NCBI GenBank assembly: GCA_030549205.1
Contig: JAUKTV010000030.1
Span: 62,001 to 126,000 of the forward strand
Direction of reading: 5' to 3'
DNA length: 64,000 bases
Source of the DNA: Apiosordaria backusii
Taxonomy: Eukaryota; Ascomycota; Sordariomycetes; Sordariales; Lasiosphaeriaceae
In this document: in pieces, positions 46,785 to 57,571 of the stretch
Position numbering within the stretch: position 1 is the stretch's first letter
Layout of the letters: the number at the start of each line of letters is the position of its first letter
Position numbers and translations under genes: made by a program
Notes under the pieces: model-generated
Seen by the model: the letters and a program-made list of their open reading frames with translations, nothing else
Databases searched by the model: none
Told to the model about the DNA's origin: nothing

Positions 46785-48037
46785 CTATGCCGCCGACAGC
46801 GGCTTCCGCCCATATACGCACCTCATGAGGCAATACGCGTGCACATTGGGATCACGCAGCTGCTCCCTCAGGTGAGCAAGATACACGATAACTTCCTCCT
46901 CCGACCAACCCATCACTTGATTCCACGTCCGCAAGATCCAACCTGTCATCTGTCAGCACTCCTAGCTCAAGTCATCATAGAAGAGAACTCACCCTCAACA
47001 TCCGCCAATGTCGCCTTCAGCGCATACGCCCCAATCTCCTTTAGCTTGCCATCCTTAGCCCACTTGCCAATAGGACATTTAAACTCCCACTCCGTCACCT
47101 CCTCAAACCCCGCCTCCCGAAACGCAACCGTCACCAACCCCTCCCCCACAACATCAAACGGCTTCCCTTTCGTTCTCCCCGCCTCGACAAAAACCTTGCC
47201 CCACTGATCCATCGCCGACCCTTCCAGCAACGTCCCATCATCACTTCTAAACACGCAGCTCGCTTCAAAACTTTCGACCCACCCACCGGGCTTGGTACAC
47301 GCAAAAGCTTGCGCAATAAACGAATTCCAATCGGGTATGGCACCAAACAGGTACCGCATGTGGATGTAGTCAAAGTGATTGGGGGGAAAGGGCCAGGGGA
47401 AGTTGAGGGCGTCGACCAGTTCAAACTTCAGGTTGGGAGGGACCCAGGAGGGTTGGATGGGCGAGAGGTCGGTGCCAATGACTTCGCAATTGGTAAAAAT
47501 ATCTGCAAAATCGATGGCCCAGATGCCTGTGCCGGTGCCCACGTCGAGGGCTCGCTTTTCCATTCAAGCTTGTTCAGCATAGCCCTGGGTAGGTAGGTAC
47601 CTAGTGATGGAAGAGGTGGGACTTACAGAAATGTTCTCGTCAAGAGGGGCTCTGTGCAACTTGCCGTCGTGCACCAGCGTCAGCAGGTGGTGGATGATGT
47701 CGCCGGCTGCCATGGCTTGGTCGTCGTTGGGTGTCCAGTACTGGGCGTCGGTGTGGCGGTCCGAATGATAGGTTCGGCCGTGGAGGGTGCGGTAGGCAAA
47801 GATGCTCGAGGTGAGGGAGGCCGTGGAGCTGGCGGCGTCGTCGTCGTAGGTGGAATCGGCGTCGTCGTCTTGATTGAGGGGCTGTTCGACCCAGTGGGAG
47901 GCGGGGAGAATCCCTTCAACTGTTGTTGCTGTGCCGCCGGCGTCGGCCTCGGAGGGTGATCCGGCGGAGGAGGACTTTTTGCTGCTGGGGGATTTGGGTG
48001 GGGAGGAGGGGAATTTCTTTTCCGGTGGTGAAGACAT
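46785..48037 (-). CDS. LaeA-like S-adenosylmethionine-dependent methyltransferase
   Basis: Three exons (48037-47627, 47554-46993, 46942-46785) in phase. A Ser/Pro-rich disordered N terminus leads to the class I SAM-binding motif RALDVGTGTGIWAIDFAD, then VIGTDLSPIQPSWVPPN, FDYIHMRYLFGAIPDW and FACTKPGGWVE. The C-terminal family block VMGWSEEEVIVYLAHLREQL lies in the last exon. This is the layout of the large fungal LaeA-like family. LaeA itself is a nuclear regulator of secondary metabolism and development; most paralogues are uncharacterised, some methylating small molecules. With no biosynthetic genes next to it, a role in a metabolite cluster is not supported here. Exon 2 begins right at the SAM motif. 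Confidence 0.88.
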
Positions 48038-48898
48038 GGTTTTTGGGTGAGTTTGGATGGATTACCTTGTGTAATCTGACGGGATGGAAAACTGAGAAAA
48101 GTAATTCTTGCTCGAAGTCGTGATCGTGGAGTTGAAATGCCGGACTTGATGAAATCCAACGGATCGCCGGTAACTGGTATTCTTACTTGTACTGATATTG
48201 TGGCGGACGCGGGGTAAGGCTACCTTAGTTGAATAAGCTGATAAACACTCGTTCTCTGGTCTGTTGGCTAAGTGTGGTATTCTCCAAGAAGAACTTCAGA
48301 GGACATTATTGATGGCATGGGGGTTTTATTGGCAAAGTCCCCAACCAAAATTGGAGCCTATGCTCCTACCTGCAGGAGACAACCGGACAGCTCTGACAGC
48401 AAGCACGGATCGGGGTGGGAAGATTCTAGAGACAATGCGTTCTGGAGTGCAGTGTGATGGCGGTCGGGACTGCAAAAGTTGCATTTCCGCCTTGGACTTG
48501 CCTGTCTTCTGTAGGTAGCTGTCAGTGTTGGATGTGGAAGTTGCCGAGCTGCGGTCGAAGCTGCCGTGTTGTATTGCATGATGCGGGCAGGGGCGCATGG
48601 AAGGCCAGTCTTTGGTCACTTCAAGTTGGCTTGGCGGATATCAAGATCTTGGGGTATGTCTGAATGAAACCAAGTATGAAGATTTGATTAAAGGAGCGTA
48701 TGGGAAAAGAACTACTATGCAAGTCACCGCAAACCATATCCTCCTCCTCTTTAGCGTCCAACCACCCAAGTCCAATCTTCCCATGCCTAGCTCTTGAAAA
48801 TAGAAGAAATCATGCAGTGTATAAATGCAACGCTATGACCAAACAAATGAAAACCCGGACATCATCAGCACTCAACTCTTGTCCAAGCCATCCAAGAT
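48038..48898. other. Intergenic, nothing recognised
   Basis: Upstream region of the methyltransferase and 3' flank of the cupredoxin gene. No domain-bearing frame or repeat is seen. Confidence 0.5.
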
Positions 48899-49453
48899 CT
48901 AGAATCCGCCCAAGGGGTTGGGGTTGGGGATCCTCCATCCACCCTGAATATTAGCCTGCACACCACTAGGCTCCTGCACCTTGGCCGCAAGCTCCCTGTG
49001 AGCTCTCAGAGAAAACTCCTGGCGATCAAAATTCTGGTTGACAACTCCAGTCATGCCCGACTGGCAGTGAACACCGTTGTTTTGGGCGCAGTAGAACCAG
49101 ATTGGACGGGTGTCCTTGACCTCGATCTGGAACACCTCGTCGCTCTGTCCCTGGCGGACGGGAAAGAAGCCTCCAAAGAAGGAGTTGGCGTCTTTGGGTT
49201 GGCAGGGCTTGCCGAAAGAGGACTCAACGACGGAGTGGTTCAGGGGGTTGAAGTGGAACTCGACGATGGAGCCAACTTCAGCCACGATGTTATCGGGGTC
49301 GAAGATCAGACGGCCGCCACGGCCGGCAACAACGGTGTGGGTAGTGCGGGGGGAGGAGTAGGTCTTTGTGGGGTTGTAGCTGTTGTCTGTGGGAGCGGCA
49401 GAGACGAGGCCGAGAGCGGCGGCGAGGGTGATGAAGAGGGTTGAGGAGTGCAT
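48899..49453 (-). CDS. Secreted cupredoxin-like protein
   Basis: 184 residues, one exon, signal peptide MHSSTLFITLAAALGLVSA. The body is a cupredoxin fold of fungal extracellular type: IFDPDNIVAEVGSIVEFHF, then NHSVVESSFGKPCQP (first copper-ligand His), IWFYCAQNNGVHCQSGMTG (Cys, His and Met ligand positions) and VVNQNF. These blue-copper-like modules occur in fungal cell-wall proteins, often with a GPI-anchored Ser/Thr tail. Here a short C terminus (GWRIPNPNPLGGF) without a hydrophobic anchor makes it a small free secreted protein. Electron transfer or copper binding at the cell surface is an inference. Confidence 0.88.
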   Translation of the reverse strand: MHSSTLFITLAAALGLVSAAPTDNSYNPTKTYSSPRTTHTVVAGRGGRLIFDPDNIVAEVGSIVEFHFNPLNHSVVESSFGKPCQPKDANSFFGGFFPVRQGQSDEVFQIEVKDTRPIWFYCAQNNGVHCQSGMTGVVNQNFDRQEFSLRAHRELAAKVQEPSGVQANIQGGWRIPNPNPLGGF

Positions 49454-50692
49454 TTTGATAGGGAGTCGAAGTGAAACTTGAAGTTGAGTTAAGACGAGAA
49501 GTGAAGGTGTATGAGAATGAGATTGGATGTGTTTGAGAGATTGATGAAGCTGATGATGGTGATCAGAAAAGCATGATTAGAGACGGAGGGCACTCTAACT
49601 TATATACACAATTTATCTACTTAGATTTTCTATACAAGACTCACAATGTCGTGGCTATGAAGTCCTTGATGCTGTGTTGGCGATGGCAATGCGCGGAGAT
49701 GAGAGCTTCCGGCGGCCGCAGTGAGCATTTCTCACTGTGTGCTGTTTTCGGCATCTCACCTGTGTCCTCCGCAGGCCTTGCGCAAGCCTTGGACTCGGCC
49801 GGCGGTGCAGCGTATTGTTGCACGGCTTGCCGGTGCGAGGAACCAGAGTACCGGAATTTAGGAGATCCGGGGTAAGCAGCCACCGAAATCCCAGCGCTGT
49901 GGTTCGTCCGAATTCGTGTCAGAAATAGAAGCAGGCGTTGGTCGGGGCTGTGCGAACTTCCTTTGTTATCCACATCAAAACTGTGGAGAGGATGACAGGA
50001 TTAAACTTTTCCTGTGCAGGCCGCATCTGGATATATTCCCTCGCAAGGTCGGACATCGGTGCTCGCATTTAATCCTGAAGATGAATGACAGCTCAAGTGG
50101 CTGAGGGGCTGGAGCTCGCCGGGCTGACAGCTTCACAGTGTGCTACTTGCGTGGAGCCCCGAAGCGGCCGACAAAACATCGCCTCTTGACGTTTGATGAG
50201 TGACAACACATCGGATCCTACATATTTGAAGAGAAAGAATTATAGTGAATTCTTTAACTGCTGCAGCTGCAGACTCGGCGTCGAATACCTTAGGCTACCT
50301 ATTCCAAAAGATACCTATCGAAACAATCGTATCTTTCAAGGCCTTCCGATTTTCACACAAGGTCTGTTAACTGTGTTAATAAGGCCGCCAATACTTTTGT
50401 AGTCCCTGTTTCCTTGCCTATATCGTGGTAACGTTCGAAACTACCTTATGGTATGATATCTCAATGTATTCAAAGTCGCTTGTATGCATGCGGTTTAGGG
50501 CGCTGCGGTCGGGGTATCATTGTGCCGTATTATCACGAACTTATCACTGCTAGTCACTGTAACCCTGTGTCGTCGCAAACCCCTGAAGAGAACCAGCCAC
50601 CCCTCTCCACCTCCACCTCCCAAGCATGTGGGGGAGCCTTCTTGTCTCAATAGACTTATCCATAGTTGCAGAAGTCCATCAACATCACCGAA
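49454..50692. other. 1.2-kb divergent intergenic region
   Basis: Promoters of the cupredoxin (minus) and second HET gene (plus). TACCTTAGGCTACCTATT and GATACCTATCG near 50287-50321 belong to the dispersed CCTA/TAGG motif. No gene is seen. Confidence 0.5.
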
Positions 50693-52744
50693 ATGTACAC
50701 CTACCAGCCCCTTCCCCCAGTCTCCAAAACAGGGCGCACCCCACCCTTTACTCGCATCCTAACGCTCTTCCCCTCCTCCACTTCTGCCTCCTCTTCCCCA
50801 GACGAATCAGAACCCTTCCACGGCACCTTGACCATTACCAATCTTGAATCCACCCAGCCCTATGAAGCCCTCTCGTACACCTGGGGCACCGCCGATCCAG
50901 AAACCTACATCTGGCTTGACGAACTTCCCCTCCCCATCAAACCCAACCTTGCCGCAGCGCTGCACTTTTTGCGCCCACCTGCGGGCCACCCACCACGGCG
51001 ACTATGGATTGACGCGCTATGTATCGACCAGTCAAGCTTGGAGGAGAGATCACGGCAGGTGCAGTACATGCGGCTGGTGTATAAACACTGCCAGAGAGTC
51101 GTTGCGTGGATTGGACTAAAGCGGGAATCGGAAGGGACAGAAGTGGCATTCGAGGCCGGGAAGGTCTTGAGTGATGTGAGCAGGCTGGTAGCTGACTTGA
51201 GGAAAGAGGCTGCTGGGACGGATGATGGTGTTGTACGTGACGTTGTTGCCAACGCCCTCGCCGGCCTGCCAGAAGGAGCACTGGGCAATCTGCAGAAGCT
51301 GTTTGAGCGGGAGTACTTCCACCGGACGTGGGTCGTGCAGGAGATTGCCGTGGCGGCTGTGGCGGTGGTCAAGTGCGAGGAGATGGAGATGTCCTTCTTT
51401 GATTTGGTCTCGACGCTGCTGTTTGTTTTTGGGAACTGTGGGCATATTGACACGAGCACGTCGTTGGATGTGTGGTATCTGATCTTCACGCGGCAGTCGG
51501 GCTCCCACAGTGGGCATGTGCGCTTGACGGATATTCCTGGAAGCCTTGGGCCGCTGATCGACTTGCTGGAGCAGATGCGCGCGTTCAAGGCGACCGACTT
51601 GCGGGATAAGATCTATTCTGTGCTAGGAATCTGTGACGAGGGCTTGCAGCCTATCCTCACCAGGACACACATCACAAGACGGTCAGACCGATGGCTGAGG
51701 GGCCTCACGACAGCCATCACTGGGATCCAGAACTTTGTGAACGATCACAACCCTGATCTGTCATGGGGTATACCGGCAGCCCTCAAACCAGACTACACTC
51801 GTCCCATTCCGGAAGTGTACACTGACCTGGCAAAGTTTCTCATCAGCAAAATGCCCATGTTCCTCGACGTCCTCAGCTTCGTGCAGCACCGCGCTCCTCC
51901 GGATCCAAACGACCCCTACCCCTCCTGGGTGCCGAAATGGTTCGAGCCCAAATCCATCACCGTCTTCCGTGGGGGCGACTTCACAGCCGGTATCTGCACC
52001 CCGCCCCCCTCTGATTTTTTGACTTCACGTATCCAGCGCGCCTTCTCCTCCCCAATTCCCAATACGCTGATCATGGACGGTTTCCACGTCGGTACCGTTT
52101 ACAAGGTCAGCAATGTAATGACCTTCGCCTCAGACGGCCATTCCAAAACGGAAGCCGTCCAGCGCGCCTGGGCCGAGGTCCTCCCAAACAAAGCATTCCC
52201 GGGGGCCAATGGGTCAAGATATATCACGGGCGAGCCGCTGGACATGGCGTTTTGCAAGGCGCTTTCAGCATATCCGCTCGGTGCGGTGATCGGGCATGTC
52301 ATGTCCGATTCGGTTGACGGTTTCCACTTCTCAGCTACGGCCGACCAAATGAACAGGCAGCTTGCTACAAGGCTGGGTGACGCTGCGGCGGGAGCATTTC
52401 TGTCTGGACTTGCCGGGGACGGGGAGGGGGTCGTCTCGGCCGAGAGCGAGAGGGCAAGAGTTACTTTCAGGAATGCGGTCGGGGTGTATTGCTATGGTCG
52501 GCGAGCGTTTCTGACGAGGGAGGGGCATCTGGGCATTGGACCGACGGTGATGCAGGAGGGGGATGAGGTGGTTGTCTTGTTCCGCGGAAGGATGCCGTAT
52601 GTGTTGCGCCGTGGTGTGGAGAGCAATCATGTCTTTGTGGGGGATTGTTACGTGCGAGATGATAACATCATGCGTGGCCACCTCACCGAGAGTGTCAGGC
52701 ATGGAAGGGGTGGTCCGCCAGCGGTATTGTATGAAATACGGTGA
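50693..52744 (+). CDS. HET-domain protein, intronless
   Basis: 683 residues from the ATG at 50693. The HET domain spans about residues 45-215: YEALSYTWGTADP, RRLWIDALCIDQSSLEERS, VQYMRLVYKHCQRVVAWIG, then YFHRTWVVQEIAVA. DLRDKIYSVLGIC and DYTRPIPEVYTDLAKFLI complete the family pattern. The C-terminal part contains the usual LTREGHLGIGP, GDEVVVLFRGRMPYVLR and VFVGDCYV strands, so the protein is full length. HET proteins mediate programmed cell death after fusion of incompatible hyphae; many copies of unknown specificity occur per genome. No REL or NACHT partner is next to it. Confidence 0.93.
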   Translation: MYTYQPLPPVSKTGRTPPFTRILTLFPSSTSASSSPDESEPFHGTLTITNLESTQPYEALSYTWGTADPETYIWLDELPLPIKPNLAAALHFLRPPAGHPPRRLWIDALCIDQSSLEERSRQVQYMRLVYKHCQRVVAWIGLKRESEGTEVAFEAGKVLSDVSRLVADLRKEAAGTDDGVVRDVVANALAGLPEGALGNLQKLFEREYFHRTWVVQEIAVAAVAVVKCEEMEMSFFDLVSTLLFVFGNCGHIDTSTSLDVWYLIFTRQSGSHSGHVRLTDIPGSLGPLIDLLEQMRAFKATDLRDKIYSVLGICDEGLQPILTRTHITRRSDRWLRGLTTAITGIQNFVNDHNPDLSWGIPAALKPDYTRPIPEVYTDLAKFLISKMPMFLDVLSFVQHRAPPDPNDPYPSWVPKWFEPKSITVFRGGDFTAGICTPPPSDFLTSRIQRAFSSPIPNTLIMDGFHVGTVYKVSNVMTFASDGHSKTEAVQRAWAEVLPNKAFPGANGSRYITGEPLDMAFCKALSAYPLGAVIGHVMSDSVDGFHFSATADQMNRQLATRLGDAAAGAFLSGLAGDGEGVVSAESERARVTFRNAVGVYCYGRRAFLTREGHLGIGPTVMQEGDEVVVLFRGRMPYVLRRGVESNHVFVGDCYVRDDNIMRGHLTESVRHGRGGPPAVLYEIR

Positions 52745-53323
52745 TTTTACCGATGAAGATCGGAAGTGTCGTTCGACTCCTGCGACTGCATGTTGGCTGC
52801 TGTCATAACTCGTAAGATCGTTCCATAATCGCCAACAATATTGAACCTGGAAGGAAACTGCAAAACATGCTGCCCACATCCCCTCCCATCAAAGCCCTAA
52901 CACCCAGAGAACCTACTAAAAGGAGGCATTTTGACCCACTATTGTATCTGCATCTTGTACAATACATACCTAGCAGTAACAGATATGGGCCACGCTATCC
53001 CTTTCTAATACTGACAATACTGTCACCAGGCCTCTTCAATCGCCTGAAATGCCTTCCCTCTTATGCCAGAACGCCCATCGCACAATTTTAACAAGCGTCG
53101 GCGTTCGGCGGTTTACAGACGCGAAGCCTGCTTTGTAATATTTGACGATCGGAACAATGTGGACCCATATATGGTAATCACAGGGTGACATCATGATAGC
53201 GTGCCGACCTTTGCATAAAAAGTCCTTTGGTACCACCATCTAGTCAAAAGTAAACAGTAACCAGCTTGAAATACTCACAACACCGGTTTCCAGATTAATC
53301 TCTGTCTACACGCAAGGAACACC
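52745..53323. other. Intergenic, nothing recognised
   Basis: 3' flank of the HET gene and promoter of the NmrA-like gene. No gene or repeat is recognised. Confidence 0.5.
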
Positions 53324-54354
53324 ATGAAAACAATCGGCATCTTCCCAGCATCCGGCGGTCTTGGCACCAGCACCTACCAGCACCTATTGAAGTTGGTCCC
53401 CAACACCAACGTCATCCTCATCAGCCGCAACCCAGACAAGGTTCCCCAGCAGTACACCCAAGCTGGTGTCCAAACCAGGCAGGCGTCCTACGAAACACCT
53501 CCCTCTGATTTAGAGAAGGTGTTTGCGGGGATAGACGTCTTGTTTTTGATCTCGTACCCGAGCCATGTTAAGGATTACAGGATCAAGGTTTGCACTACCC
53601 ACTGCTTATGAATTTTTAATTGATACTGATAAGTTGGTGGGAATAGGTTCAACTCCCCGCTATCGACGCCGCCCGTCGGGCTGGGGTCAAGCACATTTTC
53701 TACAGCTCGCTTGCATTTGCTGGGGAGAGGGATTCCACGAGGTCAGTAGCGGAGGTGATGCAAGCTCATCTTGCTACGGAAGGCCACTTGAGGCATCTGG
53801 CGGAGACGACACCGGGTTTTACGTACACGATTATCAGGGAGGGGATCTACTCCGAATCGACGCCCATTTACACGAGCTTCTTTGACCCGCAAAACCCTGA
53901 CGCCTCATTGGCCGGGAACGAAATACTCATCCCGCATGACGGGAAGGGTCCCGGTGTGGCGTGGGTGAAGAGGGATGAGCTCGGGGAGGCGTCTGCGAAA
54001 TTGATTGCGCAGTATGCTTCTGCGCCGGAGCAGTTCAAGTATGTGAATGGGGTTGTGTTGTTGACGGGGAACAAGGAGTGGAGTTTGGAGGATACGGTTA
54101 AGGTGCTGGGGGAGGTTACTGGGAAGGAGTTGAAGATAAGGGAGATAGATGTGGATGAGTGGGTGAGGCTGCCTCAGGTTAAGGGGTATTTTTCGAACGA
54201 GGAGGATGCGAGGACCTGGGCTACTGCTTGGGAGGCTATTCGACAGGGTGCTACGGCGACGGTGACGGGTGATTTGGAGGCGATTTTGGGGAGGAGGCCG
54301 GAGGACTTTGATGTTACGATCAAGGCGGAGGTACGGGCAAAGACAGAGAAGTAA
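53324..54354 (+). CDS. NmrA-like NAD(P)-binding protein (atypical short-chain dehydrogenase)
   Basis: Two exons (53324-53587, 53647-54354; 59-b intron, phase 0) give 323 residues. An N-terminal dinucleotide-binding motif (MKTIGIFPASGGLGTSTYQHLL, a GxxGxxG variant) is followed by NVILISRNPDKVP and VDVLFLISYP. Then come AARRAGVKHIFYSSLAFAG, TIIREGIYSES and the C-terminal substrate lobe. The pattern matches fungal NmrA/HSCARG-type proteins. These bind NAD(P) and act either as redox sensors or as isoflavone-reductase-like enzymes. The canonical catalytic Tyr-x3-Lys is not evident, favouring a sensor or regulator. Confidence 0.85.
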
Positions 54355-54419
54355 AGTGCGTTTCCACACCTTCTTTAACCTGTTAGTTTATATTAATTGC
54401 CTACTATATCAACCTACCC

Positions 54420-54625
54420 CGCTCAGATAATGTCAAATCTATATTTGGGTAGTTTTGATTCTATGCTCGGATGATGTCTAATTTATAAAAAATGCTGTCT
54501 AATATATGCTCGGATGACGTCTAATATATGCTCGGATGAGGTCCATTCTAAGCTCGGATCATATATATTCTATGCTTGGATAAAGTTGTTCTAATGATTG
54601 GATTATGTGTGGACTTAACGCACAG
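54420..54625. repeat. Tandem array of GCTCGGATGA-containing units
   Basis: At least five imperfect copies of TATGCTCGGATGAYGTCTAAT occur at intervals of about 25-50 b between the NmrA-like and amidase genes. The rest of 54626-54735 is AT-rich and featureless. Confidence 0.65.
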
Positions 54626-54735
54626 TTTTAATACCTATCTACCTATAACATAGATAAGTCTAATGAACATATAGAACCGTAACTCAAAGGTTTGTCTGAG
54701 GCATAGTGACAATAGATTTTTTTTGTTGCCACAAA

Positions 54736-56911
54736 CTAAAATATATCGTTGCCAGGTTTGACAGCTATGGGCCTTTTGCTCCTCTGCAAACACTTGGTAG
54801 CAATATCGAACAATTCCAGGTCACGCCCAGGAGAGCCAAATAGGGAGATCGCAATCGGAAGTTGCTCCTCGTTTCCTGTCACTTTGGAGAGGAACGGAGT
54901 ATGGCCAACTAACGATGGCAAGTCAGCAAGTAATAACCACGCACTGGCGGTAGACAAATATTGGACAGGGAAGTTGTCACTTACTCGGCACAGTCAACTC
55001 CGGTGCGCCAAGGATCGGCGACACAAAGAGCATTGGCACCCCAACGGGGTTGAAGTGCTTCCTGAAAGGCAACATGTTAGTAGCCACAGAATGTTATTAG
55101 ATGTCAAGGACTCACAGTGGCGGGTCGTCTCGATAGCGTGGTAAAATGTTCTCAATGGGGATAAGGACAATGGTATCTCTCTTTCCTTCTTGCAGGACGT
55201 GTTCCGTGAACCATTGGCGATACACGTCAAGCCTCTCCACTGCTTCATCGCGTTCCTCGGCTGTAATCTTGGACGACAGATCCCTGGACAATGATTTGTT
55301 AGCTGTGAACACAGTGACTGGCCGGGTTTTGTGTTAGAGCGCTTACCATTGCCAACGCACTGGTGGACTGATGTAGGGTCGTTTCCCAAACTTCTCAAAG
55401 TAGTCTGCGCGGAACTTGTCGAAGCTGTGGTAATCGTCATAGAAGAAGGAGTTTCGAGAAGCCTAAAGCGTTATCAACAGAGCATCCTTCTGTGAGTATA
55501 CCGTAATGAACCCACGTCTTTCATGAACTCTTGAAGAGAAAGCCCATTGGCAGCGCCTGGTGTGGTAGACTCCCACAGGTCGTTAAAGGAGACCTTCTCA
55601 GCAGGTACTCCAAGCGAAGACTCGAGATCCTCAACAAACTTGTCGATCACATCCAGTTGGGTCTTATTGGAGATGACGGACATGTAGTCCGTCGGATAGA
55701 TAATCGCAGGGACTCCCTGTGATAGACATTGTGTCAATATCATCTTCAAAAGCGTGATGGTTGGAGGGGCGAACTCACGGTCTTCTGGGGTGGCTTCAAA
55801 CTCTTCCCATACCAACTGTCTGCGAAATATCGACACTTTCCGATCTCCCGACCAAAGAACGTGGGGACGTCGAAATTGCCTTGACAATAAAGGTTAGCAC
55901 CTTGTGGACCATGAGGGGATCTAGCGACCTACTTGAAGCTTGACACATAGCCATCGTCTGGCAACAGGCCATGAGTAGGCCGCATGGCAAAGCACCCGTT
56001 CCAGTGCCCTGGTCGCTGCCGACCACGTTTCCCATGAGAACTCACTGTCAGAGCCGATCGTAATATCTAGCCACTCGTATGCTGCCATTGCGGCCCCGCT
56101 CCCGCTGCTGCTTCCGGCTGGGGATTGGTATCCGTCGGCGCGAGGGTTCCACGGGGCATCATAGTCGATGCACTCAACCGGCTCCTCGGTTGCCGCAAAA
56201 GATGCCAGCTTTGTGGTACCCACTATCGTTGCCCCAGCTGCGATCAAGAGCTGGACACAAGCCGCCGTCTTCTGAGGCGGGTCGTACAGCTCGTAGTAAG
56301 CGCGGTTGCAAACTGAAATGCGGACATTCTCAATCTCGAAGATATCCTTGACAGCGATACGGAATCCGTTCAGGGGAAGGTCGGGTGTGGGGGCAATGCC
56401 AACCCGCGATGGGACTGCAACAGCCAGAGTCCGCAAGGAATGAGAACCAGCGATCTTCAGCTCTCGAAACTTCCCGTTGGGGCCTCGGCGAATGGCATGG
56501 AGAAATGCGCTATGGGTGTCATCGTAGAGCTTGAGGGCTGGGGCCAGGAACCCAATTCATCGCCAGATGCGGGCCAGGTGCGATGGTCAAGCCCCCCTCA
56601 CCGTCGGTGCCAAGGGTCTTTATCCAAGTGTTTCCACGTGCCTTGAGAACCTCGCGCGCCCGCGGGTCAACCTCGATTTCGGCGCCATCACCCACAAAAA
56701 TAACCCCATCCAGGAACATATCGCCAAAAACATCATCCTGCCCGTACTCGGCGAGGATACGATCGACCCAATCCTTGGTGATGACCTTCTCCGCCGAGTT
56801 GTTGACCCGAAACACGGCAAGTCGCTCCGGGGTACCATCGAGGCGTAGGGGGATGCCGGCGCCGCCAATGAAGCTATCGCCACCGATTTCGAAAACGCGA
56901 TCCATGGCCAT
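54736..56911 (-). pseudogene. Amidase-signature enzyme with disrupted catalytic motif
   Basis: Many short exons rebuild an almost complete fungal amidase. Exon 1 is 56911-56602. Exon 2 starts at 56537, after a 64-b intron, with LPLNGFRIAVKDIFEI (catalytic Lys) and SPAGSSSGSGAAMAAYEWLDITIGSD. Later pieces read GHWNGCFAMRPTHGLLPDDG (about 56005-55940), GNFDVPTFFGREIGKC, GVPAIIYPTDY, HSFDKFRADYFEKFGKRPY, VGVPMLFVSPILGAPE and PIAISLFGSPGRDLEL. The enzymes hydrolyse amides with a Ser-cisSer-Lys triad. The normal GSDTGGS(I/V)R segment with the nucleophile Ser is not present at about 56050-56005. After GSD the frame reads SEFSWETW, and a frame change is needed to reach GHWNG. The only GT..AG pair there is about 37 b. 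The gene therefore looks catalytically dead or frameshifted, although the rest is conserved. Confidence 0.7.
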
Positions 56912-57571
56912 TTTTTGATCGTTGAAAGAGGAAGAATTCAGGGAAAGAAAAGAATGGGCACGGCCACGGGTTTTGATATGCGCCAGGGACTGCCGCCGGC
57001 AGGTGCCGCCAACTGCCTCCTTCTCTCAATCTTGAGATGGCAGCATCGCCGGATGGCAGCACCGCTGGCGGATCGCCTGACAGTCTCAGTTACATGCCCA
57101 CTCTTCTCTCTGATATATGCCAGATTGGTGTTTAAGTTCATTACTATTCTAGGCTCGTGCTTGTCGGCAGGGACTTTCCCTTCACAACCTTACCAGTATG
57201 GTCTTTGCATTCAATAATATCGAGTGGCGCCATGGTTGTTGATTGAGAGTGTGCTTCGCCATTCTATATACAGCGGGCCAATAGGATAACGGTTGGGATT
57301 AACGAAATGACCGAAATGCCACACAGAGAGCCACAGCATGCTGCAAGGGATACCAGAGATCAGGGTCAATTTCATGCCCGTCAGGAGGGTTGTACGGCAC
57401 AATCTTATGACGAATTTTCAATCATCTAAGCATCACATAATTAGGTACTAGTCGAGCATAGCCAATTTTCTATCCGGGCATAATGCGTTCACTGGAATGA
57501 CGCTACCTAGGTACCCAAGCTTATTGTAGTGAAACCTTCCCTTTGAAACTCGAAATACAAACCGATGAATA
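56912..57571. other. Intergenic, nothing recognised
   Basis: Amidase promoter and 3' flank of the four-TM gene. GCTACCTAGGTACC at about 57502-57515 is another palindromic CCTAGG motif. Confidence 0.5.
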
